Positions 23,375 to 34,384 of a DNA stretch of 64,000 nucleotides are shown here, piece by piece. Each line of letters begins with the position of its first letter. Within the stretch, counting starts at the first letter, position 1. The position numbers were made by a program, and so were the translations under genes. The DNA comes from Dyella nitratireducens (GTDB lineage Bacteria; Pseudomonadota; Gammaproteobacteria; Xanthomonadales; Rhodanobacteraceae). The notes under the pieces are model-generated. The model was given only the letters and a program-made list of their open reading frames with translations, did not search any database and was not told the DNA's origin. The stretch is taken from positions 868,867-932,866 of the forward strand of contig NZ_BMJA01000002.1 in assembly GCF_014642835.1 (NCBI RefSeq), in the 5' to 3' direction.

Positions 23375-25429
23375 ATGGTGCGCTCCTCTATCCACAAGCA
23401 CCACCGCGTTTCGATTCAGAGGACAAGTATCGTGCGGATTGCATGCATGGCAGCAGCATTGGCTTTGGCGTTGGGTGGCAGCTCGGTATGGGCGCAAGGT
23501 AATGCGCCCGCGCCGGGACAAATCCTGATTAGCGGCGTACCGGCCTCGGCGCCGGATATCCAGAAAATCATCGACGGCGAATACCAGAAGGCAAAGGGGG
23601 CAGGGGCGCTGGATCATGCGCATCTGCAGGCGTTGGCCGAGCGGATTACCGCGGCATTGCAGAAGGCGGGTTATCCGCAAGCACATGCCTATCTGGCCGA
23701 CCAGTTCGCAACCTACAGCCTGGGGCCGCCCAGCGTCGCGCCAGCGAATACGCAGGCGGCCTCCAGCGCCGTAGCGTCATCGGCTGCGGCGGGCAACGCT
23801 GCATTGGCTTCGGCGCCCAGCGCGGCGGGCGTGGTGCCACCGGTAGCCGAGCGCGAGAGCGGCAATGCCGCCGCGCAGAAGATCGCCGTACGCGGCTTCC
23901 GCATCGACGGCGTGGGCGATCACCCGGATGCCGGCATCACCTTCGACAGCATCCAGGCACTGGTCAACGACCAGTACCGCAAGCTTGGCGGCAGCACCGA
24001 CCATCCGGCCATGCTCAGCTTTGCGCAGATGCAGGGCGTGGCGGACAAGGTCACCGAGCGCTATCGCAAAGCCGGCTTTATCGTGGCCGATGCCTTCCTG
24101 CCGGCGCAGACCATCGGCAATGACCAGATGGTGCAGATCCAGATTCTGGAAGGTCGCGTCGGGCGCATCATCGTCAAGGGCAACAAGCGCTATTACGCCG
24201 ACGTGATCGCCGCGCCGGCCCAGCAATTGAGAGACAAGCCGCTGCAAAAGAGCACGGTGGATTCCGCGCTGCTGTACGTGCGCGATCTGCCGGGCGTGAC
24301 CGTGGCTTCCACCTTCCAGCCGGGCCGCCAGACAGGCGATACCGACCTGATCATGGTGGCGCACGAGGCGAAGAATCCCTTTACGTTTACGGTTGGCGCG
24401 GATGATTACGGCACCTCGCTCACTGGCCGCTATCGCGCGCTGGCCGGCGTGACCTGGAACAGTCCGCTGGGTATTGGTGACACACTGGCCGCCAACGTGG
24501 ATTACGCGCTGGACCCGAACCAGAACGCCTACGGTTCGCTGGTCTATACCGCGCCGCTGGTAGTGGTGCCAGGGTTGAGCATGACGGGCGGCTGGACGCG
24601 CAGCGAGTTGCAGATCAGCTCCGACGGATTGGCTGCCTTGAAGGTACGCGGCCCGACCACCACCCAGTTCGCCGGCGGCGATTGGAAATTCCTCAATACC
24701 GACGACATGAAGATGCAGGCCACGCTGCATGTCATGCGCGAAGAGTCCAAGCTGAGCACGCAAGGCATGCAGCTGTCGGACGAGCGGTTCAACGTGCTGG
24801 ATCTTGGCTATGCCATGAACCATACCGACCGGCGTTTCCACGGCGTGGATCTGTTGCAGGTGGACGTGCGCAAGTCGCTCGACGATCAGACGAGGGACCC
24901 GGACCTGGTTGCCCCCAACCACGCGCATGACTTCACCGTGGCGAAGGTGTCGTACACACGCCTGCAGTTCCTGACGCCATCGCAGCGCTTGTACTTCAAG
25001 TTCAACGGCCAGTGGACGCCGGATGCGCTGGTGCCGATGGAACAGTTCGTGATCGGCGGCCCAGACAGCGTGCGTTCGTATCCGATTGCCGATGGCCTGA
25101 GCGATCGCGGCTACTACACCTCGCTGGAATATCACGTGGATGCGCCGTTTATCGGCAACAAGCCGTCGCCATTCTATGCACGCCCCTGGCGTGAAGTGCT
25201 GGAGCTGGAAACCTTCCTCGATTACGCACGTGGCTTCACCGCGGGCGCCGACCACAGCAGCACCGTGCGACCGTTGGACTTCAGCGGCTTCGGTGCCGGT
25301 TTCATCTTCCGCATTCCGCAGTTCCACCACTTCGAATTTCATTTGGACGGAGCCATCCCCCTGGGCAGCCAGGTGGCGACGGACCGTCACGGTTATCACG
25401 TATACGGACGTATGGGTTTGACGTTCTAA
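23375..25429 (+). CDS. Two-partner secretion outer-membrane transporter (TpsB, ShlB/FhaC/HecB family)
   Basis: The product is 684 aa. Start ATG 23375 follows GGGGAG; a TTG at 23357 is possible. It has a long signal peptide (core MAAALALALGGSSVWA, cleavage near residue 41). Periplasmic POTRA-type regions follow (for example KIAVRGFRIDGVGD and VQIQILEGRVGRIIVKGNKR). The C-terminal beta-barrel carries the L6-loop motif VRSYPIADGLSDRGYY (VRGY type, with Ser for Gly) near residue 564, and the protein ends in GRMGLTF with the terminal Phe used for BAM recognition. It should secrete the large TpsA encoded 10 bases downstream. An Ala/Ser-rich spacer (~120-150) precedes the POTRAs. Confidence 0.93.
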   Translation: MVRSSIHKHHRVSIQRTSIVRIACMAAALALALGGSSVWAQGNAPAPGQILISGVPASAPDIQKIIDGEYQKAKGAGALDHAHLQALAERITAALQKAGYPQAHAYLADQFATYSLGPPSVAPANTQAASSAVASSAAAGNAALASAPSAAGVVPPVAERESGNAAAQKIAVRGFRIDGVGDHPDAGITFDSIQALVNDQYRKLGGSTDHPAMLSFAQMQGVADKVTERYRKAGFIVADAFLPAQTIGNDQMVQIQILEGRVGRIIVKGNKRYYADVIAAPAQQLRDKPLQKSTVDSALLYVRDLPGVTVASTFQPGRQTGDTDLIMVAHEAKNPFTFTVGADDYGTSLTGRYRALAGVTWNSPLGIGDTLAANVDYALDPNQNAYGSLVYTAPLVVVPGLSMTGGWTRSELQISSDGLAALKVRGPTTTQFAGGDWKFLNTDDMKMQATLHVMREESKLSTQGMQLSDERFNVLDLGYAMNHTDRRFHGVDLLQVDVRKSLDDQTRDPDLVAPNHAHDFTVAKVSYTRLQFLTPSQRLYFKFNGQWTPDALVPMEQFVIGGPDSVRSYPIADGLSDRGYYTSLEYHVDAPFIGNKPSPFYARPWREVLELETFLDYARGFTAGADHSSTVRPLDFSGFGAGFIFRIPQFHHFEFHLDGAIPLGSQVATDRHGYHVYGRMGLTF

Positions 25430-25439
25430 GGAGGCAATC

Positions 25440-28400
25440 ATGAATACGAGTATTGGCAAACAGCAGCACGCGTCACGTCACTCGAATGGATTGCCGGCCT
25501 TGCGACGCAAGTTGCTACCGGCCAGCCTGATCTCCCTGCTGGGTCTCTTCGCCTGCGCCGGCGAAGCCTTTGCGGGCGGGCATGTGGCGGCAAACACCAC
25601 GCCTACGGGCGGCTCGATTGTCGGCGGCAGCGGTTCGATTGCGCAGAACGGCGCCAACACCACCATCGTGCAGAAATCGCAGTTGCTGGCCTTGAACTGG
25701 CAGACCTTCAACGTCGGCGAGAACGCCTCGGTGATCTTCAAGCAGCCGTCGTTCACGTCGGTGGCGCTCAACCGCATTCTCGACCAGAACGCCAGCCAGA
25801 TCTTTGGCCACGTCAACGCGAATGGCCAGATCTTCCTGATCAACACGCACGGCATCATCTTCGGCCGCAACTCGCAGGTGAATGTGGGCGGCCTGGTGGC
25901 AAGCACGCTGGACCTGACGCCCAGCGATTTTCTGGCCAATCATTTCAATCTCGATGCACACGGCGGCAGCGCCGGCGTCGTCAACCACGGCACCATCGAA
26001 GCGGCCAGTGGCGGCTCGGTGGATTTGATCGGCGGACAGGTGGCCAACGACGGCCTGATCATCGCCAATTACGGCCACATCAATCTCGACGGCGCCGATC
26101 GCGCAGTGCTCGATTTCGATGGCGATGGCTTGATCAACGTGCAGGTGACTGGCGCGCTGCAAAAGCGCTTGAATGCCGATGAAGCTGCGGTTACCAACAA
26201 AGGCACGATAAAGGCGGATGACGGCACGGTGGTGCTGCAAGCTTCCGCGGCCAAGGACTTGTTCACCGATCTGGTGAACAACACCGGCGTGATCCAGGCC
26301 GGCGGTATCAACACCAGCGGCGGCAAGGTGCAATTGATTGCCAGCGGCGGCAATACCGTTACCAGCGGCACCATTGATGTGTCTGGTACGGAAGGCGGCA
26401 GCGTGCAGGTGTTGTCGGATCAGAATGTTGACGTCGGTGGCAACATCAATGCATCGGGCACCAACGCTGGCGGCAGCATCCGTGTGGGTGGCGGCGCACA
26501 CGGTGGCGAAGGCTTGATGCAAGCGGCCAACACCACGGTCGAGGCAGGCGCCACGTTGAACGCCGATGCCATCGTGCAGGGTTCCGGCGGTTCCATTGCA
26601 ACATGGGGTAGTCAGACCAACAACGTCGCCGGCAATTTCAGTGCGCGCGGTGGTGCGGACGGCGGCAATGGCGGCAGTATCGAGACGTCCGGTGAACAGG
26701 TCCACATCGCCGATGGCACGAGCGTCAACACCTTGGCGCCGCGTGGGCAGAGCGGTAGTTGGTTGATCGATCCGACGGATTTCACCATTGCAGCCACAGG
26801 TGGGGACATTACGGGCACCCAGCTGGGCACTAACCTGTCCAGCGGCAACGTTACGATCAAGTCCAGCCAGGGTGCCACGTCAGGCACCGGCAGCGTCAAC
26901 GTCAACGATACAGTTAGTTGGAGCAGCAACACCCTTACGTTGGTTGCCGCCGACAACGTCAATATCAATGGCGCGTTGAAGGCCACCGGCACAGCCGGCT
27001 TGGTGCTGGAGCCTTCGACTTCCAATGGGGGCGCCGGCGCCGTGGCCAACGGCACGACCATCATTAGCAACACGGGCACGCTGTCGCTCGCAGGTTCCGG
27101 TACCTCGACGATCGGCAGCTTGACCGACAACGGCACGTTCGACATTTCGGGTATGACTACCGGCGGGGTGCCGATCACGAGCCTGGCAGGTAGCGGGTCG
27201 GTAACCCTTGGCAATAACACGCTGACATTGAGCAATGCTGCCGACACGTTCAGCGGTGTGATCGGTGGTACGGGCGGCAGCCTTTCAATATCAGGTGCGG
27301 AAACGTTGTCTGGCGCGAACACCTACACCGGCACCACGACGATCGGCAGCGGCGCCACGCTGACGCTATCGGGCACAGGGAGTATTGCGAATTCCAGTGG
27401 AGTTATCGACAGCGGCACGTTCGACATCTCGGGCACGACCAGTGGAGCAAGCATTGTCAGCCTGTCGGGCAACGGCTCGGTCACCCTGGGCAGTAATGCG
27501 CTGACGCTGAGCAATGCTACGGATACCTTCAGCGGTGTCATCAGTGGTAACGGCGGCAGTCTTGTGGTGTCGGCAGGCACGGAAACGCTGACTGGTGCGA
27601 ACACTTACAATGGAAGCACGACGATTGCCGCAGGCGGCACCTTGCAGGTGGGCAGCGGCGGCACCACTGGTTCGATTGGCAGCAGCGCGAACGTGACGGA
27701 CGACGGTGCGCTAGTGTTCGATCGAAGCAAAAGCTTGACCTATGGCGGGGTAATTTCCGGCACAGGTTCGCTGACGCAAGCAGGTAGCGGCACCTTGACG
27801 CTCACGGGTACGAATACGTACTCAGGCAGCACGACGATCAACAGCGGCACCACGCTGGCACTCTCCGGCAACAACGCCAACCTGGCGAACTCCAGTGTGA
27901 GCGATGCGGGTACGTTCGACATTTCAAACGCCAACAACAACGCAAGTATTACCAGCCTGTCGGGTAGCGGGGCAGTGAAACTCGGCAGCAACGTGCTGAC
28001 GTTGAGCAATGCTACTGACACCTTCAGCGGTGTTATCAGCGATGGCGGCATCGGCGGTGGTACCGGCGGCATCTTCGCGTTGTCGGGTGGCACGGAAACA
28101 CTGACGGGCACGAACAAGTACACCGGTGGCACGATCATCAATGGCGGGACGCTGGTGGTATCCAGCAATGCCAACCTTGGCACGGGCACCAATGCACTGA
28201 TTTTCAATGGAGGTACGCTGGAGAGCACTGCTTCGTTCACGCTGAGTTTTCCGGTGGTGTTGGGCAGCGGGGTTGGCACCCTGCAAACCGACGGCAGCAG
28301 CAACGTTCTGACCCTGGGCAACACGATCTCCGGCAGCGGCAATCTGGCCAAGACAGGTGCGGGTACCGTGACGCTGACGAATGCGGATTCGTCCACAGGT

Positions 28401-31400
28401 AGTACGACGATCAGCGCTGGCACCCTGCAACTGAATAATGGCGGTTCGATCAGCGGGAACGTGACGGACAACAGCGCGCTGGTGTTCAATGAGAGCGGCA
28501 GCGTGAGCTACGGCGGAGTGATTTCCGGCTCCGGTTCGCTGACCCAGCAGGGCGCGGGCACGCTGACGCTGACGAACGCAAACACGTACACGGGTGTCAC
28601 GACGATAAGTAACGGCACCTTGCAACTGGGCATTGGTTTTGCGAACGGTTCGATCATTGGCAACGTGACGAACAACAGTGCGCTGGTGTTCGACGAACTC
28701 TCCGGCCTGAGCTATGGCGGAGTGATTTCCGGTACGGGGTCGCTGACCCAGATGGGCAGTACGCTGACACTGACGGGTGCTAACAGCTACAGCGGTCTTA
28801 CGACAATCAACAGCGGTACCACACTGGCGCTGTCGGGCAGCGGCAGTTTGGCAAACTCAAGCGTGAGCGATGCGGGTACGTTCGACATCTCAGGTACAAC
28901 CAGCGGTGCAAGCATCGCAAGTTTGAGCGGCGCGGGACAGGTGAATCTGGGCAGCCAGGCGCTGACGCTGACCAACGCTGCCGACACGTTCAGCGGCACT
29001 ATCAGCGATGGCGGTATCGTCACCGGTACCGGTGGTCGCCTCGTGTTGTCGGGCGGCACGGAAACACTAACGGGCACGAACACCTACACCGGCGGCACGA
29101 CGATCACGTCGGGCGGTACCTTGCAACTGGGCGATGGCACTGCTAACGGTTCGATCACTGGCAGCGTGACGGATAACGGCGCACTGGTGTTCGATCAGTT
29201 CGGCAACGTGAGCTTCGGTGGAGCGATTTCTGGTGCTGGCTCGCTGACCCAGGAAGGGGCGGGCACGTTGATACTGACGACCGCGACCTACACCGGCGTC
29301 ACGACCATTACGGCGGGTACTTTGCAGTTGGGCAATGGCACCACGGGCGTTTCGATCACCGGCAACGTGACGGACAACGGCACATTGGTGTTCGACCAGA
29401 GTGGCAGCACGAGCTACGGCGGCGTGATTTCTGGCACCGGCTCGCTGACCCAGGAAGGTGCGGGTGCGTTGACGCTGACGGGTGCGAACACCTATGCCGG
29501 CCTTACGACCATCGACAGCACCACGACGCTGGCATTGTCGGCTGGCGGCAGTTTGGTGAACTCGAGCGTGAGCGATGCAGGCACATTCGACATCTCAGGC
29601 ACGACCAGCGGTGCAAGCATCGGCAGTCTGAGCGGTGCAGGCCAGGTAAGCCTGGGTGGCAAGGCGCTGACGTTGACCGGCGCTGCCGACACGTTCAGCG
29701 GTGCTATCAGCGATGGCGGCATTGCTGGCGGTACCGGTGGCAGCGTTAAGTTGTCGGGCGGTACGGAAACGCTCACGGGTACGAATACCTACACCGGCGG
29801 TACGACGATCGCGGCGGGCAGCACCTTGCAGTTGGGTAATGGTGGGGCCGGCGGTTCCATCGTTGGCAATGTGACGGACAACGGCGCGCTGGTGTTCGAC
29901 CAGAACGGCAGCGTTAGCTTCGGCGGGGTGATTTCTGGTGCCGGCTCGTTGACCCAGGCGGGAACAGGCACGTTGACGCTGACGGGCGCGAACACCTACA
30001 ACGGCGCTACGACGATCGACAATGGCGCCACGCTGGCGTTGTCAGGCAGCGGCAGCGCGGGCGGTTCGAGCGTGAACGATGCGGGCACGTTCGACATCTC
30101 AGGCACGACCAGCGGTGCAAGCATCGCCAGTCTGGGCGGTGCAGGTCAGGTGAATCTGGGCAGCAAGGCCCTGACGTTGACCAACGCTGCCGACACGTTC
30201 AGTGGCGTCATCAGCGATGGCGGCATCGCTGGTGGTACCGGTGGCAGTCTCGTGTTGTCGAGCGGCACGGAAACCCTGGCAGGCGTGAATACGTACACAG
30301 GCGCCACGATCATCAATGGCGGCACACTCGCGCTCTCGGGCAGCGGCAGCTTGGCAAGTTTAAGCGGGGTGACCGACAACGGTACGTTTGATATCTCCGG
30401 CACGAGCAACGGTGTAAGCATCGCCAGTCTGTCTGGCAGCGGGAGGGTGGCGCTGGGCGGTAACACGCTTACGTTGAGCAATGCCTCCGGCACCTTCAGT
30501 GGCGACATCGGCGATGGTGGTATTGCTGGTGGTACGGGTGGCAGCCTCGTGTTGTCGGGTGGCGCGGAAACGTTGTCAGGTGCAAACACATACACAGGCG
30601 GCACGACAATCGCCGCGGGCACCTTGACGCTGGGTACTGGGGTTTCGATCATCGGTGACATCTCGGACAACGGTGCCTTGGTGTTCGACCAGAGCGGCAA
30701 CGTGACCTACGGTGGCGTGATCTCGGGCGGTGGTTCGCTGACGCAGGCGGGCACGGGCACGCTGATATTGACGAATACAAACACGTACACGGGCAGCACG
30801 ACGATCAGCGCCGGCACCCTGCAGCTGGGCAACGGCGGGACGAGCGGTTCAATCGCCGGCACAGCGACGGACAACGGCGTGCTGGCGTTCGACCTGAGCG
30901 GCAACCTGAACTATGGCAAGGTGATTTCAGGCACGGGATCGCTTGAACAGAAGGGCAGCGGGACGCTGACTCTCAGTGGCGCGAACACCTACGGCGGGGG
31001 CACCATCGTCAGCGGTGGCACCTTGGCGGTATCGAGCGACGGCAACCTGGGTGCGAGTGGCACTGGCGTCACGCTCAACGGCGGCACGCTGAAAAGCATT
31101 GCTTCGTTCACCCTGAATCGCCCAGTGACGCTAGGGAGTAGCGGCGGCACGCTAGAAGCTGGTACTGGCACCGACCTGACCTTGGCTGGCGCGATCACCG
31201 GGGGCGGCAACTTGGTCGAGAACGGGCCAGGCACACTGACTCTGGACAACAACGCCACAACGGGGGGAGACCAGACCTACAACGGTGCCGTGGCGTTTGG
31301 GGCAGGTGCGCTGCTCACCAGCACCGGCAACGGCGCGATTGATTTTGTCTCGACGGTAAATGGTTCCGGTGCGTTGTCGATCAACACCGGCGGCACCGTT

Positions 31401-34367
31401 ACCTTCGGTGACACGGTGTCGCTGGCAGGCCTGACCACCCACAGCAGTACGTTCACGGCCAACGCACTGAACATCGGCAGTGGCGGCTTGTCGGTGACCA
31501 CCACGGCGGGCGATATCACGCAAACCAGTGCGTTCGTGGTGGCGGGTGCTTCCAGCTTCAATGCAGGCAGCAACACCGTGGATCTCACGAAGGGCAACGA
31601 TTTCACCGGCGCTGTGACCGCGATTGGTGGCGGCGTGTCAATCACCGACACGCACAACCTGACCATCGCCGCGTTGACCGACAATAACAACGGCGACGTG
31701 AACCTCACGGCAGGTCAGGTGTTGAATCTGACGGGTGGCATCAATGCCGGCACGGGTAACCTCACGCTTGTTACCAACGGTGGCACGCTGGGTACAACGG
31801 GTGCTCTGAGCGGCAACAACGTCACCTTGATCGGTGCGAACGGCATCACGCTCGCCAACAACGTGACCGCAGCGGGCAATCTGAGTCTAGCCAGCAGCGC
31901 AGGTGCTATTGCGCAGAGTGGTGGCGTGCTTACGGCGGCCACGCTGACGGGCAATTCGGCTGGCGCAACCACGCTGGGTGGCGCCAATGCCATTACCACG
32001 CTGGGCAACTTCACGGCGAACGGTCTCAGTCTTACCAGCACACAAGCGCTGTCCGTCGCCGGTACGGTGGATGGCGGGGCCTCGGGCGTCAGCTTAACCA
32101 GCACGGGCGGCAGTTTGACCGTGAACGGCTCCGTCAGCGGCGGCACGATTGCATTGAACGGCAAGGGCGATCTAGCCATCAATGCCGGGGTGAACAGTGG
32201 CAGTGGTGCCATGACGCTGATCTCGGGTGGTGCGATCAGTGAAGGCAGCAATGGTGTCATCACGGCCAGCAGCTTGACGGGCAGTTCGGCCGGCGCCGCC
32301 ACGCTGACTGGCGCGAACGTGGTTGGCACACTCGGCAACTTCACCGCCAATGGCCTCAACCTGTCGGATGCGCAAGCATTGACCATTGCAGGCACGGTTA
32401 ACGGCGGCAGCGGCACCACGACGATCACTTCGACTGGCGCGATTGCTGAAAGCAGCGGCGGTGTAATTGTGGCCGGCACTTTCACCGGCAGTTCCGGTGC
32501 TGCGGTCACACTGCAGAATGCGAACCAGATCGGTACCCTTGGCGGTTTTGTTGCGAACGGGTTCAATCTAAACAACGCGCAGGCCTTGACGGTGAGCGGC
32601 GCGGTGAATGGCAGTGGTGGCGCGACCTCCATTGCCACGTCCACCGGAACGCTGACGGTGAATGCTGGTATTACTGGCGGTTCCGTTGCCCTGACCGGCC
32701 AGGGCGGTCTTGGTATCAATGGCAACATCAACAGCGGCGCAGGCACTACTGCACTTACGTCCGGTGGCGCCATCAACGAAAGCAGCGGCGGCGGCATCAC
32801 AGCCGGTGTGCTGACCGGCAGCTCCAGTGGCGCGACTGCGCTGAGTGGCGCCAATGCGGTCATCAGTCTGGGCAGCTTTACGGCGAACGGCTTCAGCCTG
32901 AGCAACGCAAACGCACTGAGCGTGGATGGTGTGGTGAATGGCGGCAATGGTACGGCGAGCGTCACCACGACGACCGGAGAGCTAACCTTGAACGGTAGCG
33001 TCGCCGGCACCGCGGTGAGCCTTGGTGGTGGCAGCGGTCTTGCGATCAACGGTGGCGTAAACAGCGGCAACGGCACAACCACGCTGACCTCGGGTGGCGC
33101 GGTAGACGAAGGCGGCAGCGGCAGCATCGCCGCAGGCACCTTGACCGGCAACTCCTTCGCAGCGACGACGTTGAACGGTGCGAATCAGATCGCCAATCTG
33201 GGTGACTATTCCGCCGACGGCTTCAACCTGAGCAATGCGCAGGCGTTGACGGTGGCCGGAACAGTGAATGCCGGCAATGGCACCGCGAGCATCGCCACCA
33301 AGTCGGGGGCGATGACCGTCACGGGTAATGTCGACGGCAGCGCAGTGAAGCTTACCGGCGCTAGCGCCCTGGCGATCAATGGTGGTGTGAACAGCGGCAA
33401 TGGCACGGCAACGCTGACCACGACAGCTGGCAACATCGACATCAACGGTCAGGTAACCGGCAATACGGTGGCGTTGTATTCGGCCGGTGCCATCGGTGAA
33501 GGCAATGATGGTGTGACCGCCGGAACGCTGACCGGCAGTTCGGCTGGCGTTACGACACTCAATGGCGTCAATCAAATCGATACCTTGGGCAGCTTCACCG
33601 CCAATGGCTTCAGCTTGATCAATGCGCGCACCTTGGCGGTTGACGGTCCGGTCAATGCCGGCAGCAGTCTTGCGTTGACCACCAGCAGCGGCGACATCGA
33701 CATCAACGGCGCGGTCAGCGGATCGAGTGCCAGCCTCAACAGCGCAGGCACACTCAACGAAGGCGGCCAAGGCTCGATTGCGGCGGGCACGCTCAGCGGC
33801 AATGCGAATGGCGTGACCACGCTCACCGGCGAGAACAAAGTGGATACCCTGGGCGATTTCCGTTCGCTGGCGGGCTTCAGCTTCGCGAACGATCAATCAC
33901 TGACCTTGAGCTCCGTCAATGGCAGCAGCTACGTGGTGAATGCCGGCACATCGCCGGTATCGATCGCAGTGACCAACGGCAATCTGTACCAATCCGACCA
34001 CACCTGGACCTACGACGGCACCGGTTCGTGGTCCTCGTCCGGCGCCATCGGCACCCAGGGCAATCCGATCTACGTGCTCGGCACTACCACGCAATACGTG
34101 CCATTGGTCGGCGATCCGCCGGCGTATTTCTACGCGGTAGATTCGTTTGGCTCGATCTTGCCGATTGTCGGCGACAGCGTGAACATTCCCACCTCGTTGT
34201 TCTCCAGCCGTGCGCAGAACGTCAACAATCACCTGGATTCGTATATCGACGCCAGCGTGATTACGGCGAACTACCGCTCGTTCGGCATCGTGCCTTCCGG
34301 CATTCTCTTGCCGCCGGATCAGCAGGCTTGCCAGGCGGGCAATGGTACGGATTGCTCGGACGAATAA
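25440..34367 (+). CDS. Giant two-partner secretion exoprotein (TpsA) with autotransporter-type beta-strand repeats
   Basis: The product is 2975 aa; AAGGAGG lies 7 bases before ATG 25440. An extended signal peptide ends around SEAFAG-type residues (GEAFAGG). The TPS/haemagglutination-activity domain (~40-270) is recognisable by LNWQTFNVGENASVIFKQPS, LNRILDQNASQIFGHVNANG and INTHGIIFGRNSQVNVGGLV. From about 27.3 to 31.0 kb there are about 16 copies of the autotransporter-associated beta-strand repeat (pattern T-L-x-G-x-N-T-Y-x-G-x-T-T-I). From about 32.0 to 33.9 kb there are seven copies of a second repeat (TLGNFTANGF-x-L-x-x-AQALTVAG type). The C-terminus has two Cys in its last 13 residues (ACQAGNGTDCSDE). 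It is predicted to be a long beta-helical surface or secreted adhesin. DNA identity among the repeats is high. Confidence 0.93.
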   Translation: MNTSIGKQQHASRHSNGLPALRRKLLPASLISLLGLFACAGEAFAGGHVAANTTPTGGSIVGGSGSIAQNGANTTIVQKSQLLALNWQTFNVGENASVIFKQPSFTSVALNRILDQNASQIFGHVNANGQIFLINTHGIIFGRNSQVNVGGLVASTLDLTPSDFLANHFNLDAHGGSAGVVNHGTIEAASGGSVDLIGGQVANDGLIIANYGHINLDGADRAVLDFDGDGLINVQVTGALQKRLNADEAAVTNKGTIKADDGTVVLQASAAKDLFTDLVNNTGVIQAGGINTSGGKVQLIASGGNTVTSGTIDVSGTEGGSVQVLSDQNVDVGGNINASGTNAGGSIRVGGGAHGGEGLMQAANTTVEAGATLNADAIVQGSGGSIATWGSQTNNVAGNFSARGGADGGNGGSIETSGEQVHIADGTSVNTLAPRGQSGSWLIDPTDFTIAATGGDITGTQLGTNLSSGNVTIKSSQGATSGTGSVNVNDTVSWSSNTLTLVAADNVNINGALKATGTAGLVLEPSTSNGGAGAVANGTTIISNTGTLSLAGSGTSTIGSLTDNGTFDISGMTTGGVPITSLAGSGSVTLGNNTLTLSNAADTFSGVIGGTGGSLSISGAETLSGANTYTGTTTIGSGATLTLSGTGSIANSSGVIDSGTFDISGTTSGASIVSLSGNGSVTLGSNALTLSNATDTFSGVISGNGGSLVVSAGTETLTGANTYNGSTTIAAGGTLQVGSGGTTGSIGSSANVTDDGALVFDRSKSLTYGGVISGTGSLTQAGSGTLTLTGTNTYSGSTTINSGTTLALSGNNANLANSSVSDAGTFDISNANNNASITSLSGSGAVKLGSNVLTLSNATDTFSGVISDGGIGGGTGGIFALSGGTETLTGTNKYTGGTIINGGTLVVSSNANLGTGTNALIFNGGTLESTASFTLSFPVVLGSGVGTLQTDGSSNVLTLGNTISGSGNLAKTGAGTVTLTNADSSTGSTTISAGTLQLNNGGSISGNVTDNSALVFNESGSVSYGGVISGSGSLTQQGAGTLTLTNANTYTGVTTISNGTLQLGIGFANGSIIGNVTNNSALVFDELSGLSYGGVISGTGSLTQMGSTLTLTGANSYSGLTTINSGTTLALSGSGSLANSSVSDAGTFDISGTTSGASIASLSGAGQVNLGSQALTLTNAADTFSGTISDGGIVTGTGGRLVLSGGTETLTGTNTYTGGTTITSGGTLQLGDGTANGSITGSVTDNGALVFDQFGNVSFGGAISGAGSLTQEGAGTLILTTATYTGVTTITAGTLQLGNGTTGVSITGNVTDNGTLVFDQSGSTSYGGVISGTGSLTQEGAGALTLTGANTYAGLTTIDSTTTLALSAGGSLVNSSVSDAGTFDISGTTSGASIGSLSGAGQVSLGGKALTLTGAADTFSGAISDGGIAGGTGGSVKLSGGTETLTGTNTYTGGTTIAAGSTLQLGNGGAGGSIVGNVTDNGALVFDQNGSVSFGGVISGAGSLTQAGTGTLTLTGANTYNGATTIDNGATLALSGSGSAGGSSVNDAGTFDISGTTSGASIASLGGAGQVNLGSKALTLTNAADTFSGVISDGGIAGGTGGSLVLSSGTETLAGVNTYTGATIINGGTLALSGSGSLASLSGVTDNGTFDISGTSNGVSIASLSGSGRVALGGNTLTLSNASGTFSGDIGDGGIAGGTGGSLVLSGGAETLSGANTYTGGTTIAAGTLTLGTGVSIIGDISDNGALVFDQSGNVTYGGVISGGGSLTQAGTGTLILTNTNTYTGSTTISAGTLQLGNGGTSGSIAGTATDNGVLAFDLSGNLNYGKVISGTGSLEQKGSGTLTLSGANTYGGGTIVSGGTLAVSSDGNLGASGTGVTLNGGTLKSIASFTLNRPVTLGSSGGTLEAGTGTDLTLAGAITGGGNLVENGPGTLTLDNNATTGGDQTYNGAVAFGAGALLTSTGNGAIDFVSTVNGSGALSINTGGTVTFGDTVSLAGLTTHSSTFTANALNIGSGGLSVTTTAGDITQTSAFVVAGASSFNAGSNTVDLTKGNDFTGAVTAIGGGVSITDTHNLTIAALTDNNNGDVNLTAGQVLNLTGGINAGTGNLTLVTNGGTLGTTGALSGNNVTLIGANGITLANNVTAAGNLSLASSAGAIAQSGGVLTAATLTGNSAGATTLGGANAITTLGNFTANGLSLTSTQALSVAGTVDGGASGVSLTSTGGSLTVNGSVSGGTIALNGKGDLAINAGVNSGSGAMTLISGGAISEGSNGVITASSLTGSSAGAATLTGANVVGTLGNFTANGLNLSDAQALTIAGTVNGGSGTTTITSTGAIAESSGGVIVAGTFTGSSGAAVTLQNANQIGTLGGFVANGFNLNNAQALTVSGAVNGSGGATSIATSTGTLTVNAGITGGSVALTGQGGLGINGNINSGAGTTALTSGGAINESSGGGITAGVLTGSSSGATALSGANAVISLGSFTANGFSLSNANALSVDGVVNGGNGTASVTTTTGELTLNGSVAGTAVSLGGGSGLAINGGVNSGNGTTTLTSGGAVDEGGSGSIAAGTLTGNSFAATTLNGANQIANLGDYSADGFNLSNAQALTVAGTVNAGNGTASIATKSGAMTVTGNVDGSAVKLTGASALAINGGVNSGNGTATLTTTAGNIDINGQVTGNTVALYSAGAIGEGNDGVTAGTLTGSSAGVTTLNGVNQIDTLGSFTANGFSLINARTLAVDGPVNAGSSLALTTSSGDIDINGAVSGSSASLNSAGTLNEGGQGSIAAGTLSGNANGVTTLTGENKVDTLGDFRSLAGFSFANDQSLTLSSVNGSSYVVNAGTSPVSIAVTNGNLYQSDHTWTYDGTGSWSSSGAIGTQGNPIYVLGTTTQYVPLVGDPPAYFYAVDSFGSILPIVGDSVNIPTSLFSSRAQNVNNHLDSYIDASVITANYRSFGIVPSGILLPPDQQACQAGNGTDCSDE

Positions 34368-34384
34368 GCGAGAGAGGAGAGTCG

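Noticed and set aside
31715-33151. Pro/Val/Leu-rich minus-strand frames opposite tpsA (25.5-33.9 kb)
   Set aside because: They mirror the Gly/Thr/Ser repeats of TpsA; the repetitive Pro-rich pattern is an antisense artefact.
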